Positions 19,139 through 27,279 of a stretch of 64,000 nt of DNA are shown here, one piece after another (the stretch's first letter is position 1; each line of letters begins with the position of its first letter). The notes below the pieces were generated by a model that saw only the letters and a program-made list of their open reading frames with translations, did not search any database and was not told the DNA's origin. The stretch lies in IMG/VR virus record IMGVR_UViG_3300042867_001289, positions 1-64,000 of that record. The stretch is one strand, 5' to 3'. The position numbers were made by a program, and so were the translations under genes. This stretch comes from a virus.

Positions 19139-19642
19139 ATGAATGATGACATTTTTGCCCGTTTAGTGGCAGAAGAAGTTAAAAACCGTATCAGCCCGGA
19201 CCAGTTAGACACTTTGATGCTTCCTGAGAATTGGGGACGCTGGGAAAGAGCTCTAATTGCTTTGACCGAAAATCTTAACCAACAGCTAATAGACATCACT
19301 CAACAAGAGAACAAAGCCAAAGAAACATATGGCGACTCTGGTGCTGAAGGGCTAAGAATTTTAGCTGAGCTATACGACAATAACGAAATCCGCAGACGCA
19401 AAATTGGTCGGTTCCTTTTCCATGTTGAATCACGATTAAATGAAGTTGCCCGACGTATCGCTATCGGAAGTTCCGATGACAGCAGCGAAGATTCAACCGC
19501 AGATTTTTTACGCAAAGCAATAGAACGACATCAAGAACTTATCAATGGTAACGAACTCATTGATGAAGAATTGATCGACGAAGCCCTATGGTCGGCACTT
19601 GATGGATACTGGAAGTTCCCTACCACCTCATCGGCGTCGTGA
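19139..19642 (+). CDS. Hypothetical helical protein
   Basis: 167 residues with a good ribosome site (AAGGAA). Largely alpha-helical and charged, with an Asp/Ser-rich patch (GSSDDSSEDSTAD) and a repeated ELIDEELIDE near the end. It overlaps the glycosyltransferase start by four bases. No family recognised. Confidence 0.75.
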   Translation: MNDDIFARLVAEEVKNRISPDQLDTLMLPENWGRWERALIALTENLNQQLIDITQQENKAKETYGDSGAEGLRILAELYDNNEIRRRKIGRFLFHVESRLNEVARRIAIGSSDDSSEDSTADFLRKAIERHQELINGNELIDEELIDEALWSALDGYWKFPTTSSAS

Positions 19643-20706
19643 AAGTTGCGTTTGCTTCTTCTGACTGGTCGGGAAGCGTTTTTGACGATAACGGTCACCC
19701 CGTTTGGGGAGGTGCCGGATTTATCAGGCTAGGCCAATACGTCAACAACCTTGAAGCAGAAGTAGTTTGTGGTGTTCTAGCTCACCAAAACGGTATTTTT
19801 GGTGTAAGAGACTGGGCCCACCAATTTCATTGGGATTGCGACGTTATCGTTATGCAGCGTGTAATGTTTGAAGATATCCCCGACAAGATGGATGAAGCTA
19901 AAGCCTCAGGCCAGATCATCATAAATGACCTTGATGACTGGTACTGGGGTCTCTCCCCGCTCAATGGCGCATTCAAAGCTTCTCACCCTAAATACAACAA
20001 GGTTGAGAACGTAAACCATTACCGAAATGTGATGGCACGATCAAGCCTTGTCACTACCTCGACACCTTACCTAAAGCAGCGTCTTGCTCAATGGGTAAAT
20101 TGTCCGATCATCGAATTACCTAATTGCGTGGAAGTAAAACGATTCATACGCCATGAGGACTCCGGCAGCGAGGTTCCTCTGGTCGGTTGGGTCGGGTCAA
20201 CCTCGCACAGGTCAGGGGACCTTGAAATACTGAGGGGGATTCTTGAACCGCTAGTGAAGCGGGGTAAAATCCGGTTGCATCACTCTGGGCATCACAGCCA
20301 GGCTAAGACTTTTGCTGAAGGGGTTAATGTCGACCCTAAGTATGTGACTACTATGCCGATGGCTTCACCGCAGTACTACCCAACTTTGTTGTGTTTTGAT
20401 ATTGGGATTGTCCCACTGTCAGATCTGCCTTTCAATAGGGCTAAATCGGCGATTAAAGGCATTGAGTACGCTTCTGCGGGCATACCGTTCATTGCATCCG
20501 ATTTAGACGCATACAAGGACCTACACGCCACTTATGCGTTAGGTAGGCTTGCGTCGAAACCTTCCAAATGGATTCAGCATATCGAAAAGCTTTGCGATCC
20601 TGAAGTTAGGCAAGCCGAAGGCGAATTAGGGTTAAAAAATGTTGATAAATGTGATATCCGTTTCGGTATAAGACGGTGGAATGCTTTACTAGCTTCCCTA
20701 AAGTGA
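19639..20706 (+). CDS. GT-B glycosyltransferase (GT4-like)
   Basis: 355 residues from a GTG overlapping the previous stop. The N-terminal half begins with MKVAFASSDWSG and a GGAGFIRLGQY loop; the C-terminal half has VPLVGWVGSTSHRSGD, FDIGIVPLSDLPFNRAKS and the donor-binding GIEYASAGIPFIAS motif typical of GT4-type enzymes. Likely modifies a virion protein, phage DNA bases or a host surface glycan. No base-hydroxylating enzyme is seen nearby, so a virion or cell-surface acceptor is more likely; this is inference. Confidence 0.85.
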   Translation: MKVAFASSDWSGSVFDDNGHPVWGGAGFIRLGQYVNNLEAEVVCGVLAHQNGIFGVRDWAHQFHWDCDVIVMQRVMFEDIPDKMDEAKASGQIIINDLDDWYWGLSPLNGAFKASHPKYNKVENVNHYRNVMARSSLVTTSTPYLKQRLAQWVNCPIIELPNCVEVKRFIRHEDSGSEVPLVGWVGSTSHRSGDLEILRGILEPLVKRGKIRLHHSGHHSQAKTFAEGVNVDPKYVTTMPMASPQYYPTLLCFDIGIVPLSDLPFNRAKSAIKGIEYASAGIPFIASDLDAYKDLHATYALGRLASKPSKWIQHIEKLCDPEVRQAEGELGLKNVDKCDIRFGIRRWNALLASLK

Positions 20707-20781
20707 TCCCCTAAGCCGCATATAACCGTTCTAAGATACCTAGATGTTTAAAGAACAAATTTTTGCCGGAATTTACGCATA

Positions 20782-22089
20782 ATGTCTTTTACCATCTGGA
20801 CTCAAACAAAATCCACAGCCATAAACTCGTATCAGATACCTGAAGCAGTAAAAGAAAACGCCCGAGTAGGGTTAGAACTAAGAAAAAAGTTTGGCAGAGG
20901 AGGCACCTCAGTCGGCGAAAACACCGCAAGAACCCTAGCCGCAGGCGGAACCATCGGAATCACCAAAGTCCGGCACATCGCCAAATACTTCCCACGGCAC
21001 GCAGGTGACAACCTAGACGACAAAACATCAAACGGATGGATCGCCTGGCAGCTCTGGGGAGGGCACGCCGCAAGATCCTGGGCCGAAACCATAGTAGCCA
21101 GAGCCGAAAAAGAAACCCAAAAAAGCCTCCAACCCATCCAAACAAAAACGATGATCGACGGAGACAACGACGGGCGCTGCGAAGAAGCCGAAACAGAAGG
21201 CGGAATCCCCTGCATACCAGGAATGCCGCCACGCGCAGTAGACAAACTATGGGGCAGAACCGAAGCAAAACGGTTCGAAAAGCGAAGAGACGCCATCAAA
21301 AGGGCACGCATCCGCAGGCAAACAAAACCCCAACCAAAAATGACAGTACAAGAACTAATCGAAGCCGGAAAACAAGGACAAACCCAACAACTAGAAGAAG
21401 AAATAAAAAAGATTTTTGAAATCACAGACCTCGGACGCATGCGAGCCAAAACCGAAGCCGACTTCATCCACGCAGTAGGGCCCGACATGCCAATCAACGA
21501 ACACAACCCCCTAAACATAAATAAAAAAACCGAATGGCCAGACAACGGCATCATCATCGGAGGAAAAATCTACGACCAAAACGGCAACCCAATAGGAAAA
21601 TTCGACCGACAAATAATGATATCCGAAACCGGAAAACCAGAAATCTACCACGAACAACTCATAATCGACGAAGCACACAAAGGACAAGGAATCGGCGGAG
21701 ACTTCATCGCAGACACACAACACGACTACATCAAAATAGGAATACAACAAATCCATGTATTCGCAGGACTAGAAGACGGCGCATACAACTGGGCCGTATC
21801 AGGCTTCGACTGGGCAGAAGAATACGACAGAAAACAATTCCTCAGCTACATCCAAGAAGCCATAGACGAATACCAACAAACCAAAAACACCGAACTATTC
21901 AACACAAACGAAGAAGCAGCAGCAGTACAAGCACTAATCAGACAAGCACAACAAGAACGATTCAACGCCCCCCAAAGACTCACCCCATACGCATTCACCC
22001 TCTTCACAGGAGCAAGAAAAGCACTCAGCGACAAAGAAGGAGCCGAAGACACCAGAGTCTGGTCCGGCATCAAAAAACTCACCACTTGA
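20782..22089 (+). CDS. Phage head-type N-terminal domain fused to GNAT-like acetyltransferase
   Basis: 435 residues. Residues 20-110 (RVGLELRKKFGRGGTSVG, ARTLAAGGTIGI, GWIAWQLWGGHAARSWAE) form a domain known from many actinophage structural loci. Then follow the DGDNDGRCEEAE box, related to the tag of the head-operon proteins, a basic coiled region (150-220), and a C-terminal GNAT-like core: YHEQLIIDEAHKGQGIGGDF carries the acetyl-CoA binding GxG loop. Strongly A/C-rich codon use from about 21.1 kb onward differs from its neighbours. It may acetylate a host or virion protein; the substrate is unknown. Confidence 0.75.
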   Translation: MSFTIWTQTKSTAINSYQIPEAVKENARVGLELRKKFGRGGTSVGENTARTLAAGGTIGITKVRHIAKYFPRHAGDNLDDKTSNGWIAWQLWGGHAARSWAETIVARAEKETQKSLQPIQTKTMIDGDNDGRCEEAETEGGIPCIPGMPPRAVDKLWGRTEAKRFEKRRDAIKRARIRRQTKPQPKMTVQELIEAGKQGQTQQLEEEIKKIFEITDLGRMRAKTEADFIHAVGPDMPINEHNPLNINKKTEWPDNGIIIGGKIYDQNGNPIGKFDRQIMISETGKPEIYHEQLIIDEAHKGQGIGGDFIADTQHDYIKIGIQQIHVFAGLEDGAYNWAVSGFDWAEEYDRKQFLSYIQEAIDEYQQTKNTELFNTNEEAAAVQALIRQAQQERFNAPQRLTPYAFTLFTGARKALSDKEGAEDTRVWSGIKKLTT

Positions 22090-22122
22090 CAAAAAACCCA
22101 ACACACAACTAACCTCCCCACC

Positions 22123-22314
22123 ATGAACCAAACCCAATACCAACAAGCAATACAACAAAAAATACAAACAGCAACACCCGAACAAATCACAACAATCGCC
22201 ACACTCGTCGAAATCCTCTGCCACGACGAAACAGACCAAGCAAAACTAGAAACCGCATACGCCTACTACACCGGCAAAGCCAACTGGCAAACCGACGCAC
22301 AACAACTCCTATGA
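22123..22314 (+). CDS. Small Gln/Thr-rich protein
   Basis: 63 residues (MNQTQYQQAIQQKIQT start). No clear ribosome site but the stop overlaps the next start (ATGA), indicating coupled translation. The sequence is A/C-rich like the end of the preceding gene. No family recognised. Confidence 0.6.
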   Translation: MNQTQYQQAIQQKIQTATPEQITTIATLVEILCHDETDQAKLETAYAYYTGKANWQTDAQQLL

Positions 22315-22484
22315 ACACAAACGAATTCCACGACGCAATCCTCAAAGCCCTCCAACAAATAGACCAAACCATCCAACAACTCAAACAAAACCAAACCCCC
22401 AACCCATACAACTGGACACAAACCCAAAACAAAGAAACCCAAACCCAAAACAAAGAAACACCCAACACACCCCCCACAGTTTAA
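22311..22484 (+). CDS. Small Gln/Asn/Thr-rich protein
   Basis: 57 residues, start overlapping the previous stop. An N-terminal amphipathic helix (MNTNEFHDAILKALQQI) is followed by a low-complexity tail with NKETQTQNKET repeats. Last gene of this plus-strand block before the C-tract spacer. Confidence 0.55.
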   Translation: MNTNEFHDAILKALQQIDQTIQQLKQNQTPNPYNWTQTQNKETQTQNKETPNTPPTV

Positions 22485-22773
22485 TCTAAATACAATAAGG
22501 CAAAAAAATCCCACATAGCTACACACTGGGTCTGGGGATGTTTGACAGGCCGGAGGGTTGTGTGTTTTTGGTGGTTGGTGGCTCACAGAGTTACCTACCC
22601 CCTACCCCCCTACCCCCCCCTACCCCCCCCCTGCTACCTCCTGGCTTGTTTCTTTCTTTTACTATCAATTCAATTCAATTCAATGTGTATGTGGTCAGGT
22701 TCAACCTAAACGCTTTGCTTGTATCCCATACCGGATACCTCTCAAGTCATGACCCATTAGCAGATCACTCAAG
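22485..22773. other. Gene-free spacer with C tract and CAATT repeats
   Basis: No plausible gene is seen on either strand. It holds the C-run cluster at 22598-22630, four CAATT-type units around 22670-22685 and a base composition unlike both sides. The position between two functional modules fits an origin, recombination joint or regulatory spacer. Confidence 0.6.
22598..22630 (-). other. Potential G-quadruplex (minus strand) / i-motif
   Basis: Four C runs of 5, 6, 8 and 8 bases, each separated by TA. The minus strand therefore reads as four long G runs with two-base loops, a very strong quadruplex signature. Such tracts stall polymerases and vary in length by slippage. Confidence 0.8.
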
Positions 22774-22802
22774 TTGACTTGACAACTACAATCAACTACA
22801 AT
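22774..22802 (+). promoter_or_regulatory. Promoter of the HTH-protein operon
   Basis: TTGACT, 17 bp, TACAAT, with a second TGACAA and a repeated CAACTACAAT inside. Lies 78 bp before the HTH gene at 22881. Confidence 0.7.
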
Positions 22803-22880
22803 CAGCTGTCAGACATGGCACACACACGCATACAACGCGATACACAAACTACTAACCAACATACATAGAAAGCACTACTC

Positions 22881-23099
22881 ATGAAACAAACCAAAGACTT
22901 CTTCTTCATAGCACCAGGACGTCTCATCACAACAGATCAGACAGCAGAACGTTTCAACGTTCACAGAGCAACCATCACACGATGGGTCAAATCAGGACAC
23001 ATCAAACCCTCATACAGAACCAACAAAGGTCTCTTTCTCTTTGATCGGATCTACGTTGACGATCTCATCAAGAAGAACAAGGTCTCATCAGATGTATAA
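22881..23099 (+). CDS. Excisionase/MerR-type HTH DNA-binding protein
   Basis: 72 residues. GRLITTDQTAERFNVHRATI then TRWVKSGHIKPS is a helix-turn-helix of the MerR/excisionase class, ending in VDDLIKKNK. First gene of the 22.9-26.1 kb plus-strand operon, so it may autoregulate it or act as an excisionase; no integrase is in the window. Confidence 0.8.
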   Translation: MKQTKDFFFIAPGRLITTDQTAERFNVHRATITRWVKSGHIKPSYRTNKGLFLFDRIYVDDLIKKNKVSSDV

Positions 23100-23223
23100 G
23101 GCATCTCTTGTCAAACGAACCATGACTTATAAGCTTTGCATTGTGACTGTGCTCTCACCTGTTGCGGTTGGGTGTGGGTCCACTAGTCTGACAACACAAC
23201 AAGTCGAATCACTTAAGGAGTAG
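23092..23223 (+). CDS. Small protein with lipoprotein-like hydrophobic segment
   Basis: 43 residues overlapping the HTH gene end. KLCIVTVLSPVAVGCGSTS has a hydrophobic stretch ending in a lipobox-like VGC. It is too short to be sure and may be no more than a chance frame. Confidence 0.4.
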   Translation: MYKASLVKRTMTYKLCIVTVLSPVAVGCGSTSLTTQQVESLKE

Positions 23224-23228
23224 TTGAC

Positions 23229-23609
23229 ATGTCAGGCATTCAAGAAGATGCAGGCTACACAATCATTGCTTGCACCGTGAAAAGTGTATACGGCAAGAAA
23301 CCATATGACATAGAGGTCAAGCATAACCTTGACGGGTTGTACGCTTCTACTATCGCAAGGCGTATAGCCAAGGTTGATTGCATGGCACGCAACACCCTGT
23401 TGCATTCTGATGGCAACACCCTTCTATCCATTGAAGGTATCAAGGTATCCCCAGTTCAAGATACCTCTCATATCGTATTGTCTATAATCGATGACAGGGA
23501 AGACTCAATCTCTTACGGTTCTTATACAACCAAATGGATTGACGGAGACACTGATGACACCGATGACACAGGCACGTTGTACCAGTTCATCCTGATAGAG
23601 AAGGTCTGA
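23229..23609 (+). CDS. Hypothetical protein
   Basis: 126 residues with a strong AAGGAG site. Mixed alpha/beta, with a Thr/Asp-rich segment (DGDTDDTDDTGT) near the C-terminus. No family recognised; part of the HTH operon. Confidence 0.7.
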   Translation: MSGIQEDAGYTIIACTVKSVYGKKPYDIEVKHNLDGLYASTIARRIAKVDCMARNTLLHSDGNTLLSIEGIKVSPVQDTSHIVLSIIDDREDSISYGSYTTKWIDGDTDDTDDTGTLYQFILIEKV

Positions 23610-23614
23610 GCCTT

Positions 23615-23794
23615 ATGCCCATCTATGAGGTCACCCTTATTCGTGACAACGTCACCCCTGAAATTGTCTTAGTGGAAGCTTCTTCACCAAAGATTGCCAA
23701 GAGGAAAGCACAGCACTACCTGTCACCCAACAGCACTGCCGTTTGGGTTCCCATCTCAATCAAACGTCAACCTGATGAGACTCAGCTGACATGA
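23615..23794 (+). CDS. Small hypothetical protein
   Basis: 59 residues, starting six bases after the previous stop and overlapping the next start by ATGA. MPIYEVTLIRDNVTPEIVLV with ASSPKIAKRKAQHYL looks like a compact beta-alpha fold. No family recognised. Confidence 0.65.
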   Translation: MPIYEVTLIRDNVTPEIVLVEASSPKIAKRKAQHYLSPNSTAVWVPISIKRQPDETQLT

Positions 23795-24003
23795 ATGATC
23801 GTTCCATCCAAGCCGCTTTGATCTCTCAGAACATCACCCTTGCCTCCATGGCAGTAGGTTGCCTGATCACCGATCCTGAAGTATGGAACACCCTCTCTCT
23901 CAGAGCCCTTGAACGACACCAACAGCGTATCCGTGAGATACAAGAAGAGTTGTCTGCCATCTCTATGACTATCGCAGACAGGGTCGACTGGTACACAGAA
24001 TGA
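23791..24003 (+). CDS. Small helical protein
   Basis: 70 residues, coupled to both neighbours by 4-base overlaps. Helical with RHQQRIREIQEEL coiled-coil character. No family recognised; it precedes the HNH gene. Confidence 0.65.
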   Translation: MNDRSIQAALISQNITLASMAVGCLITDPEVWNTLSLRALERHQQRIREIQEELSAISMTIADRVDWYTE

Positions 24004-24413
24004 AACATCGGTCTGCCAAGGCGATGGCACAGTACAAGCTGAGACGTCCACTTGTAGCCAAGCTGATAGAAGAACGCCCTTGGTGTGAAGCTTGCGCTGT
24101 GTTCGCAGGGTTCGACAGGTGTGAGGGTGATGATACTTCCATCTATGTTCAAGCCAGGTCGATGGATGCCCATGAGTTGGTACGACGTTCTCGTGGTGGT
24201 TCAATACTGGACGAGACCAATATCCTCATGGTATGCCGCCCTTGTCATACACGGATAGGGAACAGGCCTCGTACTGCTGACAAGGTTGGCTTGGAGCTTC
24301 CTTCGTGGGCTTCTCCTGAGATGTTTGATGAGGCTAAGGAGTTGCGTCAGTCTTGGTCTTCTGGGATTCCTCGTATCCCCTCTTGGAGAGCTGAGGAGAT
24401 TGATGAAGGTTGA
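24000..24413 (+). CDS. HNH endonuclease
   Basis: 137 residues. WCEACAVFAG gives the first zinc pair, DAHELVRRSRGG the HNH catalytic His region, NILMVCRPCHTRIGN the second zinc pair and final His. Free-standing phage HNH enzymes often assist terminase or act as homing nucleases; this one lies 7 kb from terL and beside a RuvC-like gene, favouring a DNA-processing role. Confidence 0.88.
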   Translation: MKHRSAKAMAQYKLRRPLVAKLIEERPWCEACAVFAGFDRCEGDDTSIYVQARSMDAHELVRRSRGGSILDETNILMVCRPCHTRIGNRPRTADKVGLELPSWASPEMFDEAKELRQSWSSGIPRIPSWRAEEIDEG

Positions 24414-24924
24414 GGTTGTTGGCCTTGACCTGTCGTTGACTTCGACTGGGGTTGCCTTTGGTGAGGACTTCACTCAGGCGATCTCTACTGCGCACAAGGG
24501 TCCTAAGCGTCTTGCTGTGATGAGAGACCTTGTGATGACTGCCGTTTCTACTGTGAGTGCCCCTTATGTTGTCATTGAGGGCTACTCGTTTGGTTCTAGG
24601 AACTCTCAGGCGCATTCGATTGGTGAGCTTGGTGGGGTCATTCGTGTCGCCTTGTGGGAACGGGCTATCCCATACGTTGAGATAGCTCCGACGGCTAGAG
24701 CCAAGTTCGCTACTGGCAGGGGTAACGCTTCTAAGAATGAGGTGGTATCAGCGATCTCTGCTAGGACTGGGGTTGTGTGGTCAGGCAAGGGTGGGGATGA
24801 CCGGTGTGATGCTTGGATACTGCAGGAGATGGGTCTCGCCCATTTCGGTCAGGCACGATTCGATTGGCCTGTTTTGAATATGATGTCCTTAGATAAGGTC
24901 GATTGGTCATCCTTTAGTAAGTAG
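24403..24924 (+). CDS. RuvC-like Holliday junction resolvase
   Basis: 173 residues from the ATG at 24403 inside the HNH gene end. VVGLDLSLTSTG (D9), PYVVIEGYSFG (E59) and KGGDDRCDAWIL supply the acidic residues of the RNase-H/RuvC active site. It resolves branched DNA before packaging or during recombination. A longer frame upstream shares no motif, so the short start is preferred. Confidence 0.88.
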   Translation: MKVEVVGLDLSLTSTGVAFGEDFTQAISTAHKGPKRLAVMRDLVMTAVSTVSAPYVVIEGYSFGSRNSQAHSIGELGGVIRVALWERAIPYVEIAPTARAKFATGRGNASKNEVVSAISARTGVVWSGKGGDDRCDAWILQEMGLAHFGQARFDWPVLNMMSLDKVDWSSFSK

Positions 24925-24936
24925 AATGGAGTTCTT

Positions 24937-25311
24937 ATGGTTGATAGTAGAGAACAGACTAGACGGCGTCGTGATCGGCCCATCAGTCAAGTTGAGATTG
25001 AGGAAGAGATCCTGCGACTCGTTGAGCTCTTGGAGCATTCGACTGAGGACTTTGCTGAGCTCGCTCAGAATGCGGCTCAGTACGAATCTGACTACAAGCG
25101 GGCATGGGCAGGCCAGTACCTGTCGGCTTCTGGTGCTGTGAAGGAACGAGAGGCATGGGCAGACTTCAGAACCCAGGACGAGTTCCAGAAGTACAAGATC
25201 AGTGAGGCCCTTGTGCGTTCCAGGCGTGAGATGCTCAACGCCACACGGACGTCTATTGACGCCTTGAGGACATTAGCGGCTAATGTACGGTCCATGGTAA
25301 CCGGATCATGA
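24937..25311 (+). CDS. Hypothetical coiled-coil protein
   Basis: 124 residues with GGAG five bases before ATG. Very basic N-terminus (REQTRRRRDRP) and a long helical body (VEIEEEILRLVELLEH). Overlaps the ParB-like start. It could bind DNA beside the RuvC and ParB-like proteins; no family recognised. Confidence 0.75.
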   Translation: MVDSREQTRRRRDRPISQVEIEEEILRLVELLEHSTEDFAELAQNAAQYESDYKRAWAGQYLSASGAVKEREAWADFRTQDEFQKYKISEALVRSRREMLNATRTSIDALRTLAANVRSMVTGS

Positions 25312-26093
25312 CTCACAACATTCACCCCAACCTAGAATCACTGGCATTGCCTATCGACAAGCTAGTGCTGCTTCCCACGAACCCTCGGCGTGGCGATGTG
25401 GATGCCATTGCTGCTTCGTTGGCTGAGTTCGGACAACTCAAAGCGGTTGTTGTACGACCCAATGATGATGACACCTACACGGTGGTGGCTGGCAATCATA
25501 CGGTTCAGGCTGCCCAGGCTAATGGGTGGACTGAGATTGCTGCCGTCCAGTTCGAAGCTGATGATGATCGTTCGATTGCGTTTGCTTTGACTGACAACCG
25601 CACTTCTGAGCTGGGTCATACTGATTCGATTGAACTTGATGAGCTGCTTGGTGACATGCTTGGCGATTACAGCATCCTCATGGAGGACCTGGGGTGGGAT
25701 GATTTTGAGCTTGCAGCGTTGAACGAGACTGCTCAAAGGAACACTCGTACCCAGGAATCGGTGGGTGGCTACACGGCACCTGAGCTGATTTTGCCTGATG
25801 AGGATGAGTTGGCGATGCTTGATAGCGCACCCTTGCCTGCACCTTCAGACGATGTGCGCATTGTTGCCCCTCAGGACACCAACGTCAAGGATGCGATTGT
25901 GCATGGTGCTACGGCTACTGCTGCCGGTGCGGGCGCTAAGGGCATGGTGCAGTACAACCTGGTCTTTGATAGTACTGAGCAGCAGCGCAGGTGGCACGAG
26001 TTTCTGCGTTGGTTGAAGACTGACGCTGAGGTTGATGGGGATACAACAGCCGAACGGCTACTTAGTTTCCTGGAACCTCGCGCCGATTTCTAG
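25308..26093 (+). CDS. ParB/sulfiredoxin-like protein
   Basis: 261 residues. NPRRGDVDAIAASLAEFG and YTVVAGNHTVQAAQANGW match the ParB N-terminal fold (the usual GxHR box reads GNHT). The following DRSIAFALTDNRTSEL is typical of ParB-like phage proteins. The C-terminal third (about 150-261) is unknown. Such proteins act as nucleases, CTPases or DNA-modification cofactors. A distant ParA-like gene is at 53986. Confidence 0.82.
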   Translation: MTHNIHPNLESLALPIDKLVLLPTNPRRGDVDAIAASLAEFGQLKAVVVRPNDDDTYTVVAGNHTVQAAQANGWTEIAAVQFEADDDRSIAFALTDNRTSELGHTDSIELDELLGDMLGDYSILMEDLGWDDFELAALNETAQRNTRTQESVGGYTAPELILPDEDELAMLDSAPLPAPSDDVRIVAPQDTNVKDAIVHGATATAAGAGAKGMVQYNLVFDSTEQQRRWHEFLRWLKTDAEVDGDTTAERLLSFLEPRADF

Positions 26094-26332
26094 TCTCGGC
26101 TGAGCATCCCGAGGATGCTGGCGAGTACAACGAATATGAGCAGGCATGAGGTGCCTAGTACTGGTATCCATTCGGTTACGTCTGTCCACTGGGATGCGAT
26201 AGCTACGAATAGTTCGCCTAGTAAGAAGACCAGTCCGATGGTTAGCCAACCACAGAAGGTGGTTATGCGGTTGAGTTTCTTGGTTTGGCTGCCGGTTTTA
26301 CGGTTACCTGAGATGACTTTTTGATTATGCAT
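26090..26332 (-). CDS. Small two-helix membrane protein
   Basis: 80 residues from the ATG at 26332 that overlaps the preceding gene's end. Basic N-terminus, then ITTFCGWLTIGLVFLLGELF and GTSCLLIFVVLASILGML as membrane helices. Last gene of the leftward block and convergent with the ParB-like gene (4-bp overlap). A holin-like role is possible; the endolysin (28438) is 2 kb upstream in the same direction. Confidence 0.7.
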   Translation of the reverse strand: MHNQKVISGNRKTGSQTKKLNRITTFCGWLTIGLVFLLGELFVAIASQWTDVTEWIPVLGTSCLLIFVVLASILGMLSRD

Positions 26333-26510
26333 TGTTGTCTCCATTCTTAAGCGCATCCAGTACCTTAGGGTCAACCAGCTTGTTGAACGTGCATACCTGC
26401 ACTGCGGTCCCCAGGTTCTTGCGAGTTAGGTACCTGCTTGCGTTCCCTGACTTCAGACGAAAAATGTTCGCTGCTTCAAGGATTGCTTTGCGTGCTTCTT
26501 CTTTTTCCAT
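26325..26510 (-). CDS. Small basic protein
   Basis: 61 residues (EEARKAILEAANIFRLKSGN, RYLTRKNLGTAVQVC). Helical, overlaps the membrane-protein start by 8 bases. Possibly DNA-binding, no family recognised. Confidence 0.65.
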   Translation of the reverse strand: MEKEEARKAILEAANIFRLKSGNASRYLTRKNLGTAVQVCTFNKLVDPKVLDALKNGDNNA

Positions 26511-26518
26511 TACATGTC

Positions 26519-26977
26519 CTAACTAATAGGTCGGCTCACACCAATAGGCGCAACGCCTGATTTCACTAAGAACAGCTCTGTCTTTAGATAGGTATCGTAA
26601 CTGTTGTCTGCCCAAAATACGACTTGTTTAATACCGGAAGACGCAATGAGTTTGGCACACCCAAAACATGGGGCCCCATTCACCACAAGCGTGCCCTGCT
26701 GTCGAAGCCCATTGTCAGACCAGAGCAGCGCTCCTGCCTCAGCATGCTGCGCAATACAAGTATCGTAGGTAGTGCCACTCTTGTGCTTGTCGTCAGCGTG
26801 TGGGCAGCCTCCGTCGTTACAGTGGATGAACCCTGGCGGGCCACCGTTATACCCTACACCAGCAACCCGTTTGTTTGGGCTGAGAACAACAGCAAAGAAC
26901 TGTCGCCTTGAGCAGGTACTGAACAGCGGTGCCATTAGATCTGTGGCGAGCAGCCAATTCTGCAGGTATCTAGGCAT
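26519..26977 (-). CDS. Deoxycytidylate (dCMP) deaminase
   Basis: 152 residues from ATG 26977 (a TTG 18 bases upstream is less likely). CIAQHAEAGALLW supplies the zinc His and catalytic Glu, GAPCFGCAKLIASSG the zinc cysteines; CSRRQFFAVVLSPNKRVAGV and the GYNGGPPG loop are typical. Converts dCMP to dUMP for thymidylate synthesis. No thymidylate synthase is seen in the window. Confidence 0.93.
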   Translation of the reverse strand: MPRYLQNWLLATDLMAPLFSTCSRRQFFAVVLSPNKRVAGVGYNGGPPGFIHCNDGGCPHADDKHKSGTTYDTCIAQHAEAGALLWSDNGLRQQGTLVVNGAPCFGCAKLIASSGIKQVVFWADNSYDTYLKTELFLVKSGVAPIGVSRPIS

Positions 26978-26991
26978 GCTTTCAAATTCTC

Positions 26992-27276
26992 TCAATTCTT
27001 AGCGCCTTTTCGCATTGTGCTCGTGACAATACCTCGTTCAGATCGGACTCGCCGACGTTCACGTTCGCTCATCCCACCCCAAACCCCATAGTGCTCATGC
27101 TGAAGCGCATGCTCTGCACAGTCTTTAACCACTGGGCAACCAGCACAAATCTTCTTTGCTTCTTTTAGCCGAAGCCGAGGATTCTTTTGACCGTTTTCAA
27201 GTGCAAAGAAAAGCCCTGAAGAAACCGGCACATTACGGCAGGCAGCTTCACGCTGCCAGTTGGCCTTAGTAGACAT
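26992..27276 (-). CDS. WhiB-family iron-sulfur transcription regulator
   Basis: 94 residues with GGGAG seven bases upstream. The four cysteines are in place (AACRN; ICAGCPVVKDC) with the GVWGGMSERERR turn and a basic C-terminus. Actinobacteria-specific regulator that binds sigma factor; phage versions can displace host WhiB proteins. A second WhiB is at 30169. Confidence 0.95.
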   Translation of the reverse strand: MSTKANWQREAACRNVPVSSGLFFALENGQKNPRLRLKEAKKICAGCPVVKDCAEHALQHEHYGVWGGMSERERRRVRSERGIVTSTMRKGAKN

Positions 27277-27279
27277 TAG

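Noticed and set aside
20832-22239. Long frames antisense to the GNAT fusion
   Set aside because: The A/C-rich coding strand avoids stops in other frames; products are Cys/Trp/Val-rich and match no fold.
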